A program made the translations under genes and the position numbers. The notes below the pieces were generated by a model. It was given only the letters and a program-made list of their open reading frames with translations, was not told the DNA's origin and ran no database searches. 39,208 nucleotides of DNA from Pavlovales sp. CCMP2436 (Eukaryota; Haptophyta; Pavlovophyceae; Pavlovales): the NCBI GenBank assembly GCA_026770615.1, contig MU631526.1:151098-190305 (forward strand), given 5' to 3'. Shown here piece after piece: positions 35,588 through 39,208 of this stretch (its first letter is position 1; every line of letters starts with the position of its first letter).

Positions 35588-38447
35588 TTCGCATCCTGGT
35601 CCTGCTCGGAGCGGTGGCCTGTGTCGATGCTATCGTCTTGCCGCGCGCGGACGCGCTACGCAGCGCGGTGCGACCAACGCTGCGCGCGCGCTCCGCGCTC
35701 CGCTCGGCCACGCGGATGATGCCTACTATCGTCACCTTCCCGGAGCGCGGATTCGCGCCGCGCACTATCGACGTGCGCGAGGCGGAGGTCGGCACGCTGC
35801 TTGGCGAGGAGTCGTTGTACGTGATCGTCTTGGGGGATGAACCCATCGGACAGGTGGCGACCAGGCTTGCCGCGGCGGGCCGTGGTGCATGCGCCATCGT
35901 GGAGCAGGACGGCTTTGTCGCGGGCATCTTTACGGAGCGCGACTACCTCAAGGCGCTCAACTGCGCCTACTCCGGCGACTGCGAAAACGAAGAAGAATGC
36001 CTCGCGATGACGGAGGACATGGCGCTGCAGGCGGTCGAGCTGATCGCGACGCCGATCATGCAGTTCACCACTCCCGCCTCCAGCCTGCTTACCGTCGACC
36101 CCACCTGCACGATCGTCGGTGCGCTGCGGCTCATGGGCGGTCGCAACGTCCGCCACTTGCCCGTCGTCAAGCCGGGCTCCGACCTCAACGCGCTGCCGAC
36201 CTCGTCTTTGCTCGGCGTGGTCAGCATCGGCGCGCTGGCCCAATGGGTGCAGCGCGATTCTGAGTCGCTGCAGGAGACGTATTTGGACCGGCTCGCCATC
36301 CTGAACCCGCGCTTTCAGTCGGCCGGGTACAAGTCCAAGGAGCAGTTCCCGCTGCTGATCGGCATCGGCGGGCTCTTCCTGACGGCCGTCGCGCTCTTCA
36401 CGGAGCAGTCGTGGATCACGGACCACTGGCAGATCGCTATGATCGGCACCTTCGTCCTCGGGTACGCACACGAGACCGCCCCTGGGCCCGGGGAATCGCG
36501 GCGCGCACAGCTGCGCCCCTGTAATGCCCGTGCTAACCTCCTCCCTCCCCCCCCCCTTTTTTGGCAGGTACGTGGGCATCGTCTTCGAGGAGCTGTTCGA
36601 CCTCAACAAGGGCGCCGTCGGCCTGCTGATGGCCACGCTCATGTGGGCCACCTACATCGAGTTCTCGGGGGCAGGCACGCGCCCCGAGCTCGAGGCGCAG
36701 CTGTCGGAGCACCTGGCGGAGGTGTCGGACATCTGTTTCTTCCTGCTCGCCGCCTCCACAATCGTCGAGGTGGTCGACGCGCACCAGGGCTTCCGCGCGC
36801 TCACCGACAAGCTCAACGTCGGCTCGAAGAAGACTCTCTTCTGGCTGGTGGGCGTGATTACCTTCTTCCTAAGCGCCATCCTCAACAACCTGACGGTCAC
36901 CATCGTGATGGTATGTGTCATAATAGTTCTATGATTATAAGATTATTGATATCTTTGCTATTACTACTACTCTTATTATATAATTATAATTATGGTAATG
37001 ATAATAATAATAATTATTATTATTATTATGACTGTTAAAAAATCGTATACTACGATTTTTTCGTTGTTGTTGTAGGTCTCGCTGATGCGGAAGGTCCTCG
37101 ACGATCCGGACGAGCGCAAGTTCTTCGGCGCCATGATCGTGATCGCCGCCAACTCAGGAGGAGTGTGGACGCCCATCGGTAAGCACATATTTATATCTGA
37201 GTACATATTTATATCTAACTACATACTTTTATTTGAGCACATATTTATATCTAAGCACATATTTGTGCCTGAGTAACATATATCAGACATCTTTGTGTGC
37301 ACCTTTGCCCAGCGAACTCACTCGTGCAATTCGTGCAGCAGGTTATTAGTAGAATAGATGAACTCGTGCTGCAGTGGGCACCCTCTCCTCCTAATCCACC
37401 ATCCCTCACCCTCTCCTCTCCTCTGACCTCTCCCCGCCCCACACACACATACCCGCAGGCGACGTGACCACCACGATGCTGTGGATGAACGGTCAGCTCT
37501 CGACCAGCCACACCATCACCGATCTCTTCTTCTGCTCACTCGTCTCCCTCATCGCCAGCATGGCCGTGCTGCAGACCGGCGTCAAGCCCGACGCGCCCGT
37601 GCTCGCCGGCGCGGAGGCGCCCATCGCCCCTTTCCTTAAGCCGCAGAAGCCGGCCCCCGCCTCCTCCAACATCGTGCTGGGCGTGGGCGTAGGCGCGCTG
37701 CTCTCGGTGCCCATCTTCGTCGAGAAGACCGGCCTGCCGCCCTTCATGGGCATGCTCACCGGGCTGGGCGCGCTGTGGGTGGTCACGGACGCGCTGCACT
37801 CGGAGGAGGAGCGCACCGAGCTGCAGGTGCCCGCCGCCCTCTCCAAGCTCGACACGTCGGGCATCCTCTTCTTCCTCGGCGTGCTCATGGCCATCGGCGC
37901 TCTCGACGCGGCCGGCCTGCTCAAGCAGCTGGCGGTGGCGCTCTCGGACGCAATCCCCTCCAACGAGATCGTAGCCGCCATCATTGGGTTGGCGAGCGCA
38001 CTGATCGACAACGTGCCGCTCGTCGCCGCCACGATGGGGATGTACGACATCGCCCAGTACCCGCAGGACGCGCAGCTGTGGCAGCTCATCGCCTACTGCG
38101 CGGGCACGGGCGGCTCCATCCTTGTGATCGGATCCGCCTCGGGCGTCGCGCTCATGGGCCTCGAGCAGGTGCGCGCCCCCCCAACAACAATAACTCACAA
38201 CAACAGCCTCGAGCAGGTGCGCGCTCCCCCAACAACAATAACTCACAATAACAGCCTCGAGCAGGTGCGCACCCGCCTACCGAAAGCCACCGCGCGTCTC
38301 TCGCAGCTCACACCACTCCCTCCCCCCCCCCGTTGGCAGGTCGACTTCATCTGGTACGCCAAGAAGGCGAGCCTTGCGGCGCTGGTGGGCTACGGCGCAG
38401 GCATCGCCGCTTACCTCGGCCAGGTCTACGTCCTGAGCCCCCACTAG
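35581..38447 (+). CDS. NhaD-type Na+/H+ antiporter with N-terminal CBS-like domains, five exons
   Basis: It exchanges Na+ for H+ across a membrane; plant homologues sit in the chloroplast envelope. Exons: 35581-36461, 36568-36910, 37076-37178, 37459-38168 and 38340-38447, with GT-AG introns; the sum is 2145 nt, 714 aa. The N-terminus MQVRILVLLGAVACVDAIVL plus Arg/Ala-rich sequence suggests bipartite plastid targeting. Residues about 50-240 look like a CBS pair (ACAIVEQDGFVAGIFTERDY; VRHLPVVK...LLGVVSIG). The membrane domain follows, with family hallmarks FEELFDLNKGAVGLLMA, NNLTVTIVMVSLMRKVL, AANSGGVWTPIGDVTTTMLW, LIDNVPLVAATMGMY and TGGSILVIGSASGVALMGLEQVDFIWY. Splice junctions fall inside the conserved blocks without loss, supporting the model. 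The extra regulatory CBS part is notable. Confidence 0.88.
38159..38268 (+). repeat. 48-bp tandem repeat carrying a triplicated splice donor in antiporter intron 4
   Basis: CCTCGAGCAGGTGCGC occurs at 38159, 38207 and 38255. The first holds the exon-4 end (GAGCAG then GT). The intron (171 nt) is a multiple of three with no stop in the exon frame. Confidence 0.8.
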
Positions 38448-38967
38448 AGGGCAGCGCTGCTGGCTGCCACGCGCCTTGGGCGTGGCGGTGCCAGCGGCAG
38501 ACCAACGGGCAACGCCGCCTGGCACGCTCTCGGCAATCGATCTCAGCCGCAGCACGGGCGGGGTGCACTCAAGGTCCGATGATCTCGTGTTTTCGACGAC
38601 TTCCGTCCGTCGTCCAACTATTCTGCGTGTACAAAGAACCAAAACGAAAACAAACACACAAAACTGACCGCTGCATTGTTGCTGATGTCGTTGTTTATCT
38701 AGATTTATACAGTTATATTGAAGTGATTCAAAATATGTAACTAACTAGTTTTTCATGAAATTTTTAGTATATACTCAATTATAGTACTTAGTTAGACAGG
38801 ATAAAGTAGAACAGCGAATAGTTTTAGTTAGTATCAACCAAGTTAGTAATGTATATATATATATATATTACTTATAGGGATTCAAGCTGGTGTCTGACTT
38901 TCCTGGAAGTTGTGATGGTCTATAACTTAGTATTAGTCATTGATTGTATGTATAGTTTTGTAAGTTA
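38448..38967. other. 3' flank of the antiporter gene
   Basis: It contains a short GC-rich part, then AT-rich sequence with a TA microsatellite (38850-38868). No gene was recognised. Confidence 0.4.
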
Positions 38968-39133
38968 CAGGGGATCGAGGGCGGTAAGAACGGCGCTTTT
39001 TGAGGCTGAGGCTGAGTTTCTTAGCAAATTACATACAAACAATGCTTAATTTTTTTAAAATTACATACAAACAATGCAAAAAAAGAGGCTCAGTTTCTTA
39101 ACACGACGGTTTCTTATTGCCCGCGATCCCTAG
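38968..39133. mobile_element. 166-bp MITE, copy 2
   Basis: Same length and orientation as 16024-16189 with a few substitutions. TA occurs at 38966-38967 and 39134-39135. The right terminus is altered (CCCTAG for CCCCTG). Confidence 0.8.
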
Positions 39134-39208
39134 TATGTCAACTAGATGCAGTAGTAAGTTTATTATGAAAAGTTGCCCCTTTCTTCTATACCGCCGGGTC
39201 AATCAAAT

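Noticed and set aside
16024..39133. The two 166-bp repeats as ends of one larger 23-kb transposon
   Set aside because: They are in direct orientation, and each has its own terminal inverted repeats and TA flanks, so they are separate MITE insertions.

Overview
The window looks like nuclear DNA of a photosynthetic eukaryotic microbe, most likely a haptophyte or another secondary-plastid alga. Three things suggest this: GC-rich spliced genes with C-rich tracts before the acceptor sites and at least one GC-AG intron; two metabolic or transport proteins with a hydrophobic N-terminus followed by an Arg/Ala-rich stretch, as in bipartite plastid targeting; and heavy invasion by mobile elements. The assignment is inference, because no rRNA or organelle marker is present. 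Left host region (1-15.7 kb): a 5'-truncated reverse-transcriptase pseudogene (-); a spliced zinc-ribbon protein with a premature TAG (+); a 1.26-kb foldback element; a divergent pair encoding an OB-fold-like protein (-) and a Rad60/Esc2/NFATC2IP-like SUMO-domain protein (+); plastid-type N-acetylglutamate synthase in four exons (-); a belt of small inverted-repeat elements; and a three-exon Cys-rich type I membrane protein (-). Centre (16395-33965): a 17.57-kb element, visibly more AT-rich than its flanks, bounded by terminal inverted repeats of about 0.5 kb and a 5-bp target duplication (CTCGG). It carries a polinton-like virus (PLV) gene set: double-jelly-roll major capsid protein, penton-type minor capsid protein, A32-like packaging ATPase, a large surface protein with a discoidin-like domain, a lipase, a protein-primed family B DNA polymerase, a second polymerase-like ORF resembling the family A-like TVpol of virophages and PLVs, and several small unknowns. 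No integrase or helicase was recognised. The polymerases and a Pro-rich protein are broken by frameshifts or stops, while the capsid, ATPase, fibre and lipase frames are open. It is therefore an endogenous, decaying viral element whose morphogenesis module is better preserved than its replication module. The PLV sits inside another coding unit (-): a Gag-sized ORF followed by an overlapping ORF with an OTU-like fold signature. Removing the PLV with one CTCGG copy restores the reading frame. A 166-bp MITE with a TA duplication interrupts the same ORF further on, and removing it with one TA also keeps the frame. A second copy of that MITE lies at 38968-39133. Right host region (34.8-39.2 kb): a five-exon NhaD-type Na+/H+ antiporter with N-terminal CBS-like domains, probably plastid-targeted, with a duplicated segment at its 5' edge and a triplicated splice donor in its last intron.
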